A stretch of DNA of 58,928 nucleotides from a virus: positions 1-58,928 of IMG/VR virus record IMGVR_UViG_3300036945_000677. The stretch is one strand, 5' to 3'. The translations under genes and the position numbers were made by a program. Shown here one piece after another: positions 36,254 to 43,100 of this stretch. Numbering within the stretch: the stretch's first letter is position 1; every line of letters starts with the position of its first letter. Below the pieces are notes generated by a model. It worked only from the letters and a program-made list of their open reading frames with translations, was not told where the DNA came from and did no database searches.

Positions 36254-37089
36254 TTGCGTTTGTAAAATTTAGTAGGATTATCCTGAACCATGTGCATAAT
36301 TGCAATCACTTCGTCACGCAAATACGGCATGTGGTATTCTTTAATGTCTTTCACAATAGGTTTACCGTTTTCGTCCTGGAGTGTAATAGGAAATCCGTAG
36401 ATGTCTTTTTGGTCTTTCTCTTCAAAGCTGATGTGGTGGATCACAATATCCCCAAACTCTAGTTTAGGGTTATGTTTAAGGATCATGTACATGTAAATTG
36501 ACAACTGCAAATTGTAATGGTTGTAATTACAGTCATCCAGGTGGGATACCGGTGCTAGCATTTTCTCGCTGATACCTTCCCAGTTTTTAAAACTTTGACG
36601 TTTGATTTCCTTATTAGTCTTATAGTCAGTTATATACACTTTACCGTTTACCACTTCTACCAAATCACTTTGACCACACACGCCTGCGGAACGCAAGTAC
36701 ACCATGTGTTCCGGATAGATACCGTCACCAAGTTTTTGAGAGGATGCCATCTTGCGACCCTGCTCATCGTATATAGGGGGGATAACAGGTAATTCTTTAC
36801 CTTTTTGTACAATTGTTTTAAAACTTAACAGTTCCTGTTCACGCTGATTATGGTAGTAAGTTCCAAGATCACATGCACGGTCTGCTTCTGCTTTCCATGC
36901 TTTCTGAATATCTTCAACAGACATTCCAAACCATTTACCTTTTGCATTCTTTGCGCTTTTAGTTGCAATGCTTTTACCGTCAAACGGTTTCTTGAAGTTG
37001 GATAATAAGGTGGTTACACTGATCCAGTTAATATCCGTTTCCGGCGATATGTAACTGTGGGTTTCGGGTTCAAATATTAAAACGTCCAT
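36250..37089 (-). CDS. PD-(D/E)XK family nuclease
   Basis: A 279-residue protein. The catalytic core reads SDLVEVVNG (D142) ... VYITDYKTNK (D155, K157), preceded by GTYYHNQRE and followed by the helix YNLQLSIYMYMI with its Gln, the standard RecB/Cas4-like arrangement. Such nucleases act in recombination or concatemer processing; related genes occur near terminase in crAss-like phages as I recall. The ATG at 37089 is 13 nt downstream of the tRNA-Gln 3' end, so tRNA processing would create its mRNA 5' end. Confidence 0.85.
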   Translation of the reverse strand: MDVLIFEPETHSYISPETDINWISVTTLLSNFKKPFDGKSIATKSAKNAKGKWFGMSVEDIQKAWKAEADRACDLGTYYHNQREQELLSFKTIVQKGKELPVIPPIYDEQGRKMASSQKLGDGIYPEHMVYLRSAGVCGQSDLVEVVNGKVYITDYKTNKEIKRQSFKNWEGISEKMLAPVSHLDDCNYNHYNLQLSIYMYMILKHNPKLEFGDIVIHHISFEEKDQKDIYGFPITLQDENGKPIVKDIKEYHMPYLRDEVIAIMHMVQDNPTKFYKRK

Positions 37090-37102
37090 AGGGTTGGATT
37101 AG

Positions 37103-37173
37103 TTGTCCCGAGAGGATTCGAACCTCTACGCTCTGAGTCAAAGTCAGATGAACTGCCATTATTCTACAGGACA
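37103..37173 (-). tRNA. tRNA-Gln (TTG)
   Basis: A normal cloverleaf on the minus strand: acceptor TGTCCTG / CGGGACA (one G-T), D arm GAA..GG..TTC, anticodon stem TCTGA / TCAGA with loop CTTTGAC (anticodon TTG), T arm AGAGG-TTCGAAT-CCTCT, discriminator A. CCA is not encoded. It reads codon CAA. It lies 6 nt after tRNA-Met. Confidence 0.92.
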
Positions 37174-37179
37174 ATGTAG

Positions 37180-37250
37180 TAGCGCAGAAGGGAGTCGAAC
37201 CCCTAGTCCAGGATCATGAGTCCTGTGTGTTACCGTTACACTACCGCGCA
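37180..37250 (-). tRNA. tRNA with CAT anticodon (Met, possibly Ile2)
   Basis: A normal cloverleaf: D arm GTGT-AACGGTA-ACAC, anticodon stem CAGGA / TCCTG with loop CTCATGA, T arm AGGGG-TTCGACT-CCCTT, discriminator A. The first acceptor pair is a T-T mismatch. The GGG/CCC pairs of initiator tRNA are absent from the anticodon stem, so it is an elongator Met, or an Ile tRNA whose C34 is modified. CCA is not encoded. Confidence 0.85.
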
Positions 37251-37255
37251 ATGTA

Positions 37256-37276
37256 TCCCGGATCACTGCTCCGGGA
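37256..37276 (-). other. Hairpin between a small gene and the tRNAs
   Basis: A perfect 7-bp stem (TCCCGGA / TCCGGGA) with a 7-nt loop lies 8 nt past the stop of the 97-residue gene. No T-run follows, so it is more likely a mRNA 3' stabiliser upstream of the tRNA pair than a terminator. Confidence 0.6.
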
Positions 37277-37284
37277 AGGCAGGG

Positions 37285-37578
37285 TTATTCTAAATCAATT
37301 TTTTTACCAACGAACTTGAAGTACGCAGCAAAAGCTGTTGGAGTAAATACTTCCAGTTCTCCGTTTTTATTAATTACAATCCAATCACCGTTTGTTACAG
37401 TTTCAATACCTGTTAGCGTAGGAACGTCATATTCAAAGTGACTACCTACAATACGATATTGAAAATCATGATTGCTTGTGCACAACAAATGATTAGTAAG
37501 GGTCGCATTGTTTCCTGTAAACTGATGAGCTACCAGGTGTTTTCGAGAACCCGCACGGGTGAAGAGATCGTAAAACAT
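37285..37578 (-). CDS. Small hypothetical protein
   Basis: A 97-residue, beta-rich protein (HQFTGNNATLTNHLLCTSNH; DVPTLTGIETVTNGDWIVINKNG, in parts). I do not recognise it. It lies 12 nt after the GroES-like gene and before the tRNA pair, in the operon that also contains the tmRNA. Confidence 0.55.
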   Translation of the reverse strand: MFYDLFTRAGSRKHLVAHQFTGNNATLTNHLLCTSNHDFQYRIVGSHFEYDVPTLTGIETVTNGDWIVINKNGELEVFTPTAFAAYFKFVGKKIDLE

Positions 37579-37590
37579 GTTAGTTAATAA

Positions 37591-37908
37591 TTACCAAATG
37601 ATTGCTACATCACGCTCTCCTAAAAGGAGTTTTACTTGACCGTCAATCATGACTTTGTCACCACTGACTGCAATTCCAGGAGGAACGTATACGTTATCGC
37701 CTTTCTTTACTTTGGTAACATCTTCGCCGGTAGCAAAAACTTCCAATGATTTAAGTGACATCACAAATTCCATGTGACGTGCTTGTTTTCCTTCTTCAGT
37801 TAATTCGATAACTGACTCTGGTGCTGCTGGTACAGATAACAAGATTCTGCTACCCAGTACTTGAAATTCTGTTTCTTTTTGTGTTGTTTGTGTTGTTTCT
37901 GTTGTCAT
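37591..37908 (-). CDS. GroES-like co-chaperonin
   Basis: A 105-residue protein of the size of GroES. After a Thr/Gln-rich start comes FQVLGSRILLSV, equivalent to the first GroES strand, and the C-terminal half KVKKGDNVYVPPGIAVSGDK ... KLLLGERDVAIIW follows the GroES pattern VKVGD-V ... DILAI. The mobile loop would be PAAPESVIELTEEG. Phage versions (T4 gp31 type) cap the host GroEL to fold the capsid protein. It lies next to the tmRNA and in the same direction as the capsid genes. Confidence 0.7.
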   Translation of the reverse strand: MTTETTQTTQKETEFQVLGSRILLSVPAAPESVIELTEEGKQARHMEFVMSLKSLEVFATGEDVTKVKKGDNVYVPPGIAVSGDKVMIDGQVKLLLGERDVAIIW

Positions 37909-37933
37909 AATATTGGTTTTTTAATAATGTTTG

Positions 37934-38294
37934 TGGAGATGGGCGGTATCGAACCGCCGTCCAATAAAGCAGCAGATATGTACAGTTATTTACATGCTTA
38001 GTACTTGAAATCACAAATTGTGATATCATGCACCGTAAGGGTTGACCGAAGTCAGATTCCACCACCTGGTTTTGACATCACCAGGAAAACGCTTGTCATT
38101 TTGGGTCAGGGATGACTCCCTGTGACTTAGGCTGCCATTTCGTATTCGTTCACGAATTCGATAGCTTTTTCAAAAGTCATTTCAGATAATTGTACGTTGC
38201 CGTTTAAATTTTTAATACGTGATTAAAGAGAACAGTATCATCTCTCTGCATGTGTACATGTCCCCGACAATACTGTCGAATCCATTTCATCCCC
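37934..38294 (-). ncRNA. ssrA: Phage-encoded tmRNA with a long tag ending in MAA
   Basis: The 5' end reads GGGGATGAAATGGATTCGACAG and the 3' end GGACGGCGGTTCGATACCGCC then CATCTCC. GGGGATG pairs with CATCTCC over 7 bp and the T arm GGCGG-TTCGATA-CCGCC is standard. A reading frame ends ...EFVNEYEMAA then TAA at 38127-38129. By analogy with the E. coli spacing of about 90 nt, the resume codon is near 38199-38204 (AAC or GGC), giving a tag of roughly 24-25 residues. The region downstream can form further helices (TCACAGGGAGTCATCCCTGA). It would rescue stalled ribosomes together with host SmpB; no smpB is seen here. CCA is not encoded. Confidence 0.92.
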
Positions 38295-38322
38295 ATAAAT
38301 CAAAGAACGTGTTTGCTGATTT

Positions 38323-38631
38323 TTACAAATCCAGCTTTTTGTTAATCATATCTTCCTCTTCCTGGGTCACTTCAGCTTTCCATTTACCTATAGGACACTC
38401 ACTAGCGAGAGCACGTGTCTTCCAGGCAAGCTTGCAACCACACTTGGAACAGCAAGGTTGTGTTCCGGGAACCAGACAGGTACTTCCTTTGCGGTCAAGA
38501 TGTTCACAACCATTACAAGCAAACATGCGTTTGTCAGCAATGATCTCCACATCCTGGCGACTAAAAATAGAATTGGTGATCCCCTCAAGGATGTTACCTT
38601 TTTCTTTCCAGATAGTTATCAATGATTTCAT
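38323..38631 (-). CDS. Cys-rich (zinc-binding) conserved protein
   Basis: A 102-residue protein. Cys residues are arranged as ACNGCEHLD, STCLVPGTQPCCSKCGCKL and SECPIGKW, typical of a treble zinc-binding protein. I recall PGTQPCC..CGC..  and CP-GKW from small conserved crAss-like proteins near the IHF-like gene. The function is unknown; DNA or protein binding is plausible. Its start overlaps the stop of the IHF-like gene by 4 nt, and its stop lies 28 nt before the tmRNA. Confidence 0.7.
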   Translation of the reverse strand: MKSLITIWKEKGNILEGITNSIFSRQDVEIIADKRMFACNGCEHLDRKGSTCLVPGTQPCCSKCGCKLAWKTRALASECPIGKWKAEVTQEEEDMINKKLDL

Positions 38632-38996
38632 AGTTTCTTTGTTTCTTTAAATACTTTCTTTTGGTAAGATTCTTCGGTTAACTTCTCCTGGAGGAGAAGA
38701 AGATTTTCCAGGTCTTTTTCACGGTCTTTCATAATAGCGTAACTAGTGGTGCTTCCGGAAAGGGGTAACAGATAATCCAGATATTTGCTAACATCTTTTA
38801 CCTTGCGGTCAACACTCCATGGTTTTGCTGTAAATGTTCCCAGATTGGGAAGCATTATCCTGGGATGTTCAATAGAACTCATTTTCTCCCGGACATACCC
38901 CCAGTAACTCTGAAGGATCTTTTCAGACAACTCCTTGGATAGACCATGCTTGTGAGCAATAGGAGAGATGACATCTTTTACCCTGGTCGGTTTCAT
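38628..38996 (-). CDS. IHF/HU-like DNA-bending protein
   Basis: A 122-residue protein. The helices KDVISPIAHKHGLSKELSEKI and YVREKMSSIEHPRI (in parts) followed by MLPNLGTFTAKPWSVDRKV match the HU/IHF fold, with LPNLGTF in the place of the conserved LPGFGTF-type turn. crAss-like phages carry such IHF-like genes as I recall. It would bend phage DNA in replication, packaging or transcription. Its start overlaps the stop of the winged-helix gene. Confidence 0.75.
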   Translation of the reverse strand: MKPTRVKDVISPIAHKHGLSKELSEKILQSYWGYVREKMSSIEHPRIMLPNLGTFTAKPWSVDRKVKDVSKYLDYLLPLSGSTTSYAIMKDREKDLENLLLLQEKLTEESYQKKVFKETKKL

Positions 38997-39382
38997 TATT
39001 CTGCTATGCTTAAGAACTGATAATCTAATAGTACGTTTCCTGCATCCATACGGATAAGTTCCGGTGCTACCATTACTTGTTTTTTACCATTTTTATGTTT
39101 CACCAAAAACCCTCTTTTCTCTAACTTTACAATACGGTTACGTACGTTTTGAGAACGCTTGGGTAGATCATAAGGATCAACATGCGGATAGGCATGCAAT
39201 GCCGCTTTTTCACAGAACACTGGTAAATCCATCGGACCCCACAATGCAAGAAGTGTTAAGAACTCAAGATCACTGGGGATCAAATGCTCTTTACGCTGGA
39301 ATGCAATCTCCACGAGCAACTGGCAGCGCAACATGTCAAAACGTGTTACACGCAGTTTCTTGGTGATTTTATTTACTTGCAT
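38996..39382 (-). CDS. Winged-helix DNA-binding protein
   Basis: A 128-residue protein. LRCQLLVEIAFQRKEHLIPSDLEFLTLLALWGPMD (in parts) followed by SQNVRNRIVKLEKRGFLVKHKNGKKQVMVAPE reads as helix-turn-helix plus wing. It sits directly before the IHF-like gene, overlapping its ATG by 1 nt, so the two may act together on phage DNA. A transcriptional role for the late block is inference. Confidence 0.6.
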   Translation of the reverse strand: MQVNKITKKLRVTRFDMLRCQLLVEIAFQRKEHLIPSDLEFLTLLALWGPMDLPVFCEKAALHAYPHVDPYDLPKRSQNVRNRIVKLEKRGFLVKHKNGKKQVMVAPELIRMDAGNVLLDYQFLSIAE

Positions 39383-39453
39383 TGTGGTCGTTGGTTTTCT
39401 TGTCGGATGGATAGGTCAGCATACTGCATTACACAGGATGTAACCATAAGGTG

Positions 39454-39702
39454 TTAGTCTTCTGACCCAGCTGTATCAGAAGCGTCTTGTGGACTTTGTG
39501 CTTTAGGAGGATTGGTATAGTACGCTGTTTTAGCAATTGCTTCAATGCGTTCTGCGTCAGCTTGCGCGATCTCTTTACGAAGAGTCACGTACTCTAATTG
39601 CAACTTTAACAGTGACAATTGTTCGGTGTAGAACTGTTTCATTGATTCTAATGAAATTTTTTCAGTTTCTTGTTGGGTTGTTTGGTTGGTTTGAGTTGGC
39701 AT
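39454..39702 (-). CDS. Small coiled-coil protein
   Basis: An 82-residue protein. A Thr/Gln-rich start (TNQTTQQETEKI) is followed by a coiled coil (LSLLKLQLEYVTLRKEIAQA) and a disordered acidic tail. The start resembles that of the GroES-like gene (TTETTQTTQKETE). It is the first gene of the minus-strand block and lies directly behind the divergent promoter. Function unknown. Confidence 0.6.
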   Translation of the reverse strand: MPTQTNQTTQQETEKISLESMKQFYTEQLSLLKLQLEYVTLRKEIAQADAERIEAIAKTAYYTNPPKAQSPQDASDTAGSED

Positions 39703-39783
39703 ATTGTAGACCTTTCTATTACAAATCTACAAAAAAAGTTTAAACTCTACAAATTTAACCTTAAAGTTCTTTAAATTTGTAAC
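39703..39783. promoter_or_regulatory. Divergent promoter region between the two gene blocks
   Basis: For the minus strand a TAGATTTG box (39722-39729) is preceded, 20 nt upstream, by TTTG (39750-39753), a good Bacteroidota -33/-7 pair. For the plus strand TAAATTTG (39772-39779) ends 4 nt before the ATG at 39784, implying an almost leaderless transcript. The middle carries ATCTACAAAA and CTCTACAAATTTAACC, which recur at 51635-51660. Confidence 0.6.
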
Positions 39784-40224
39784 ATGGAAATAATTGATGA
39801 ATTAAAATTCGTTCCTGTTGAAAACGGAACAGAGTTAACCAGCCTGGAAGGTAAGTGTCCAAAATGTGACTTCAACTTTGACGCAGGTGATGTGAGAGAT
39901 GTTCTTCGCGTAGAGCTTGCTAAACGTATTGTTCAGTTTGGGTTGGACAAAGAACTCACTGAAGAGGACTTGGATGAGGCATGTGCTTTATATGGTTGGA
40001 CCAAAGAAACTCCGGTTCACTTTAGTCACATCCTTGGAATTGATATTGAGGGTGCCGAAGACGGATTGATTTTGCATCAGTGTCCTGAATGCAGTACTAC
40101 CTGGGACAGGTTTACAGGTCGTGAAGGTACTTATATGCCTAATACTCCCACCATAGAGGATGCTGTGATTTTAGATGAAGAAGTGACTGAATCTAATGAG
40201 ACTAGTACGGATGCAGAAAATTAA
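39784..40224 (+). CDS. Zinc-ribbon protein
   Basis: A 146-residue protein. CPKCDFNF (residues about 25-32) and CPECSTTWDRFTG (about 101-113) form a split zinc ribbon. The middle is acidic and helical (RVELAKRIVQFGLDKELTEE). The C-terminus is acidic and disordered. It is the first gene of the plus-strand block and could be an early regulator; its true function is unknown. Confidence 0.65.
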   Translation: MEIIDELKFVPVENGTELTSLEGKCPKCDFNFDAGDVRDVLRVELAKRIVQFGLDKELTEEDLDEACALYGWTKETPVHFSHILGIDIEGAEDGLILHQCPECSTTWDRFTGREGTYMPNTPTIEDAVILDEEVTESNETSTDAEN

Positions 40225-40723
40225 GTTTGTTGATCCGGAAACAGAGTACGAGGTAATCGACCGTTTGTGCAAGGAAGTGTATGTAGCAAAACATGAGGAT
40301 TTCCATCCTGGAAATACAGTTATCTTAAACGTAAGTCCTGATTACTCTTCAACGGTTGCTATGCGTATGTCGCATGCAATGAGTGCCGATGGAGAGATTA
40401 TGGAAATGATCAACATTGATGTACCATACCCGGATGAGTTGGATGTCTTGTACAAACAAGAGTTCTTTTTAACTCTCAGACATTTGAAAAAAAGTATCAA
40501 GAAGTTTATCCTGGTAGAAGCTGCTGTATTAAGCGGTAAGAATTATACCTGGATGGTAAACATGATGCTTGATGAGGGGATTGCTCCGGAAAACATTGTT
40601 ACTACCGCTGCGTTTCAACGACATGACAGTGTGTTCTATTGTGAATACGTAGGAGAGGAGTTTAACCAGGATATGATTGAGTTCTACTGGGAGCGTTACA
40701 ACAAACATTGGGATAACGCATGA
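40211..40723 (+). CDS. Phosphoribosyltransferase-like protein
   Basis: About 170 residues from the ATG at 40211 (MQKIKFVDPETEYEVIDRL); an earlier in-frame ATG at 40196 lies deeper inside the previous gene and is less likely. ILNVSPDYSSTVAMRMSHAM and KKFILVEAAVLSGKNYTWM follow the fold pattern of type I phosphoribosyltransferases, where the second segment takes the place of the PRPP loop (usually VDD-DTG-T). The canonical DD acidic pair is not present (EAAVLSGKNY), so binding without catalysis is possible. It is followed by a peptidase gene overlapping by 4 nt. Confidence 0.55.
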   Translation: MQKIKFVDPETEYEVIDRLCKEVYVAKHEDFHPGNTVILNVSPDYSSTVAMRMSHAMSADGEIMEMINIDVPYPDELDVLYKQEFFLTLRHLKKSIKKFILVEAAVLSGKNYTWMVNMMLDEGIAPENIVTTAAFQRHDSVFYCEYVGEEFNQDMIEFYWERYNKHWDNA

Positions 40724-41145
40724 CGACTGCTAAAACTAAACCGAAAAAGAAAATTAAAGGATTTACATGGGTGACTGCTGACATTTACAAGCAGTCGCTC
40801 TTTCTCTCCGTCGGTCAGACCGATATGCAACTAAAGAATTCACTGCTCAAACACGTTGATCCATTCCAGGAGAAGGAAGCAAATGATGTTGTAGATTATC
40901 TCAAACGCAAACATGATCGCCACAACGGGTTATTTGCTGTTGTACAGGGACTACACATCATTCGTATTTACGAAGAGGCTGATTACTTTGATCATCATTT
41001 CCATGGCGTCCTTGCGCATGAAATACTTCATGCTACATTTGAACTACTCACTGCTCGTGGAGTGACCTACTCCGAAGACAGCGAGGAAGCATTTACCTAC
41101 CTACACGACTATTACACATCTAACCTATACAAGAACATCTTATAA
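40720..41145 (+). CDS. HExxH metallopeptidase-like protein
   Basis: A 141-residue protein with H100-E-I-L-H104 (VLAHEILHATFELL) and a downstream Glu (SEEAFTYLHDY, E122 or E123) as a likely third zinc ligand, the gluzincin arrangement. A Lys-rich N-terminus precedes it. Phages carry small proteins of this type whose targets are not known. It overlaps its upstream neighbour by 4 nt and abuts the thioesterase gene without a gap. Confidence 0.7.
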   Translation: MTTAKTKPKKKIKGFTWVTADIYKQSLFLSVGQTDMQLKNSLLKHVDPFQEKEANDVVDYLKRKHDRHNGLFAVVQGLHIIRIYEEADYFDHHFHGVLAHEILHATFELLTARGVTYSEDSEEAFTYLHDYYTSNLYKNIL

Positions 41146-41559
41146 ATGAAATTACTTTCTACCCATCCTGTAAAGAAACAGGATCTAGGCTTTCATGGTA
41201 ACCTCTTTGGAGGTACCCTCCTTGCTTGGCTGGACGCAGCTGCCGCTGCATACGCAATGGAATGCTGTCACACCAAGAACATGGTTACTATTGCAATAGA
41301 CAAATGCGTGTTTAAGAAACCTGCTAAAGAAGCGAACCTGGTAAAGATCTACGCACAGATGTCACACGTTGGAACCACCAGTGCTATTTTTGAAGTGCAG
41401 GCTAGGGTCTACAATGTATTTACTGGCGAGGAGACCATCATCCTGACTACTAACATCTCCTTTGTACGCGTTGATGACGAAGGTGGACCGATACCAATCT
41501 CTGACCAGGTACGTCGGAATTTTCAGTCATTACTTAACAAAAAGGAGGTTACTGCATGA
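41146..41559 (+). CDS. Hotdog-fold acyl-CoA thioesterase
   Basis: A 137-residue protein. HGNLFGGTLLAWLDAAAAAYA gives the hotdog helix with the catalytic Asp (D30); then VTIAIDKCVFKKPAKE and VGTTSAIFEVQARVYNV follow the YciA/acyl-CoA hydrolase pattern. It would hydrolyse acyl-CoA thioesters, a host lipid function that is rare in phages. It is fused into the operon by direct contact with the peptidase gene and by a 4-nt overlap with the deaminase gene. Confidence 0.8.
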   Translation: MKLLSTHPVKKQDLGFHGNLFGGTLLAWLDAAAAAYAMECCHTKNMVTIAIDKCVFKKPAKEANLVKIYAQMSHVGTTSAIFEVQARVYNVFTGEETIILTTNISFVRVDDEGGPIPISDQVRRNFQSLLNKKEVTA

Positions 41560-41954
41560 AACATGCTACATTGTACATGGATCTTGCAGATCGTATTTCT
41601 GTTGAATCCAAGTGTCTGCGACTAAACGTAGGTGCTGTAATCGTCAAAGACAAGAACATCATTGCCTTTGGTTGGAATGGTACGATTTCTGGATTTCCAA
41701 ATGAATGTGAATGTGATGGGGTTACAAAAGCTGAAGTAGTACATGCTGAAGCAAATGCTATATTTAAAGCAGCTCGCTCTACTGAGTCCACAGAGGGAGC
41801 AACACTGTTCTGCACCCATAGTTGCTGTATCGAGTGTGCCAAGATGATAATTCAGTCTGGAATTACTGAGTTCATCTATCGGACCCAATACCGAGATCAT
41901 GCTGGTCTTCTTCTCCTGGAGAGAGCTGGAATTAAAGTTACCCAACAACCCTAA
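41556..41954 (+). CDS. dCMP deaminase
   Basis: A 132-residue zinc deaminase. H63-A-E65-A-N-A-I (zinc ligand and catalytic Glu) and S-C-C91-I-E-C94 (zinc ligands) are in place; IAFGWNGTISGFPNECE is typical of dCMP deaminases. In most homologues the second motif is PCxxC; here the Pro is replaced by Cys. It supplies dUMP for thymidylate synthesis. It is the last gene of the metabolic cassette and is followed by a terminator. Confidence 0.9.
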   Translation: MKHATLYMDLADRISVESKCLRLNVGAVIVKDKNIIAFGWNGTISGFPNECECDGVTKAEVVHAEANAIFKAARSTESTEGATLFCTHSCCIECAKMIIQSGITEFIYRTQYRDHAGLLLLERAGIKVTQQP

Positions 41955-41980
41955 AAATTTTATACACCCTAATGACAACT

Positions 41981-42016
41981 CCCCCCCCTGGTACCCCTGG
42001 GGGTTTTTTATGTCCC
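41981..42016 (+). terminator. Intrinsic terminator after dCMP deaminase
   Basis: A run of C (41981-41988) can pair with GGGGG (41999-42003) around a short loop and is followed by TTTTTT. It closes the 39784-41954 operon. Confidence 0.7.
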
Positions 42017-42199
42017 CCCTATTTGACAGTCAGAATATATAGAGTGTGAGCATGCTTTTTTTGATTTTTAAATACACAGAGTGTTAGCGTGGTGGTAGCA
42101 CCTACCATTCAACTCCCCCCGTCCGCCTGCGATCGGACCTACCCCCTATGCTTTGCGGGGACTTCGTCTGGACAGAAAAACAACAAAGAACTGACTGCA
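42017..42199 (+). other. Hairpin-rich non-coding stretch
   Basis: No gene is visible. Two direct repeats of the form AGAGTGTNAGC-TG start near 42041 and 42078. Hairpins follow: TGGTAG-CAC-CTACCA (about 42092-42106), GTCCG / CGGAC (about 42120-42138) and CCCC / GGGG. This could be a small structured RNA or a remnant; I cannot assign it to a known family. Confidence 0.35.
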
Positions 42200-42259
42200 C
42201 AAGACTTCGTCTTGCTTGGGTTACAAGGAGCTTGACATGCTTGGTGTTACACTATAAAT
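42200..42259 (+). promoter_or_regulatory. Hairpin-promoter module, copy 1
   Basis: A palindrome CAAGAC-TTC-GTCTTG (42200-42214) is followed 15 nt later by GCTTGAC-N3-CTTGG-N8-TATAAAT (42230-42259). The same order and spacing occurs at 42602-42662 and 43510-43571. TTGACA and TATAAA resemble -35 and -10 elements. The ATG of the next gene is 10 nt downstream. Confidence 0.6.
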
Positions 42260-42268
42260 CTTACAAAC

Positions 42269-42544
42269 ATGAAAACAATGATTAAATACTTCGTCAAAGG
42301 ACTACTCACTGTAGTGGTACCTGTTACATTCTGTGTTATTCTTATTATCGGCATGAGTGCGTTATGCGCGTTCGTTGATACGTTAGCTAATAAGAATGAC
42401 ATCTTCACGGATAACTTCCGCAACATGGTCGGTTGCGGATTCGTGTGGGTCGTGTGTCTTCTTGCTACATTTGGAATGACAGTAATATTCTTTGCTGAAC
42501 AATCAGACAAGCGTCAGACAAGAAGCATGCAACGACATGATTAA
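42269..42544 (+). CDS. Small membrane protein
   Basis: A 91-residue protein with two membrane segments, about residues 8-34 (FVKGLLTVVVPVTFCVILII) and 54-75 (VGCGFVWVVCLLATFGMTVI), and a basic C-terminus (QSDKRQTRSMQRHD). It stands alone between its own promoter module and its own terminator, so it is likely made strongly or under separate control. I do not recognise it. Small two-span proteins of this kind in phages can act in exclusion or lysis. Confidence 0.65.
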   Translation: MKTMIKYFVKGLLTVVVPVTFCVILIIGMSALCAFVDTLANKNDIFTDNFRNMVGCGFVWVVCLLATFGMTVIFFAEQSDKRQTRSMQRHD

Positions 42545-42550
42545 GACATT

Positions 42551-42585
42551 ACAGCGTAGAGACTAATACTCTCTGCGCTGTTTCT
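42551..42585 (+). terminator. Intrinsic terminator after the membrane gene
   Basis: A 12-bp stem (ACAGCGTAGAGA / TCTCTGCGCTGT, one G-T pair) with a 7-nt loop, followed by TTCTT, starts 6 nt past the stop codon. Confidence 0.85.
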
Positions 42586-42601
42586 TAATGATCTACTGTT
42601 C

Positions 42602-42662
42602 GAATGACTCCGTCATTCTCACTTTTCATAGTGCTTCACGTACTTGAACTTACACTAAAAAT
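42602..42662 (+). promoter_or_regulatory. Hairpin-promoter module, copy 2
   Basis: A palindrome GAATGAC-TCC-GTCATTC (42602-42618) is followed 14 nt later by GCTTCAC-N3-CTTGA-N8-TAAAAAT (42633-42662), with the same spacing as copy 1. Even part of the spacer (TTACAC) is the same. The ATG at 42670 follows 7 nt later. Confidence 0.6.
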
Positions 42663-42669
42663 CAGCATT

Positions 42670-43092
42670 ATGTCTAACAAAACGTTCAAATTGAAAGCGA
42701 CTTTCGCTTACATGACTTCGACTGGCTACGCTTACACCGTATCGCCTGCTTCTAACGACAAGAAAACTGCGCAAGCGGACTTGGACTTCTTCGAAGAAAA
42801 TTACACCGAGCAGGGTAACCGAGCTCCGGGTGTTTTCTATTCGAACATGCTTCTCGAGGACGGCGAAGTCCAAACCTACGAGAACCAAGACGGCGAAATC
42901 CGCTTCGTGTTGCGTCCTTCTATGGACTTCATCCGCGAACAAGCTCACCGTCAGTTCGAGAATCGCACGAGTGCAGGACGTCGCCCAGCTGCGCGTACTA
43001 TCGTTGCGGAAACAACCGACGATGAAGCCGACTTCGACGATGCACCTGCTGCAAAAGCACCTGCAACGAAAGCTGCTGCGCCTAAAGCGTAA
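42670..43092 (+). CDS. Hypothetical protein with Ala/Lys/Pro tail, atypical composition
   Basis: A 140-residue protein from the ATG at 42670, chosen because the promoter module ends just before it; an in-frame upstream extension would run through the promoter. The body is polar and mixed alpha/beta (FKLKATFAYMTSTGYAYTVS; DLDFFEENYTEQGNRAPGVF). The tail is acidic (TTDDEADFDDA) and then AAKAPATKAAAPKA. Codons are clearly richer in G and C (TCG, GCG, CGC) than in neighbouring genes, suggesting recent transfer or very high expression. Function unknown; a DNA-binding accessory protein is possible. Confidence 0.65.
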   Translation: MSNKTFKLKATFAYMTSTGYAYTVSPASNDKKTAQADLDFFEENYTEQGNRAPGVFYSNMLLEDGEVQTYENQDGEIRFVLRPSMDFIREQAHRQFENRTSAGRRPAARTIVAETTDDEADFDDAPAAKAPATKAAAPKA

Positions 43093-43100
43093 TCACAGAG

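Noticed and set aside
37850-38065. 71-residue minus-strand ORF
   Set aside because: It lies within the tmRNA and the GroES-like gene; its sequence is simply the tmRNA 3' half read in another frame.
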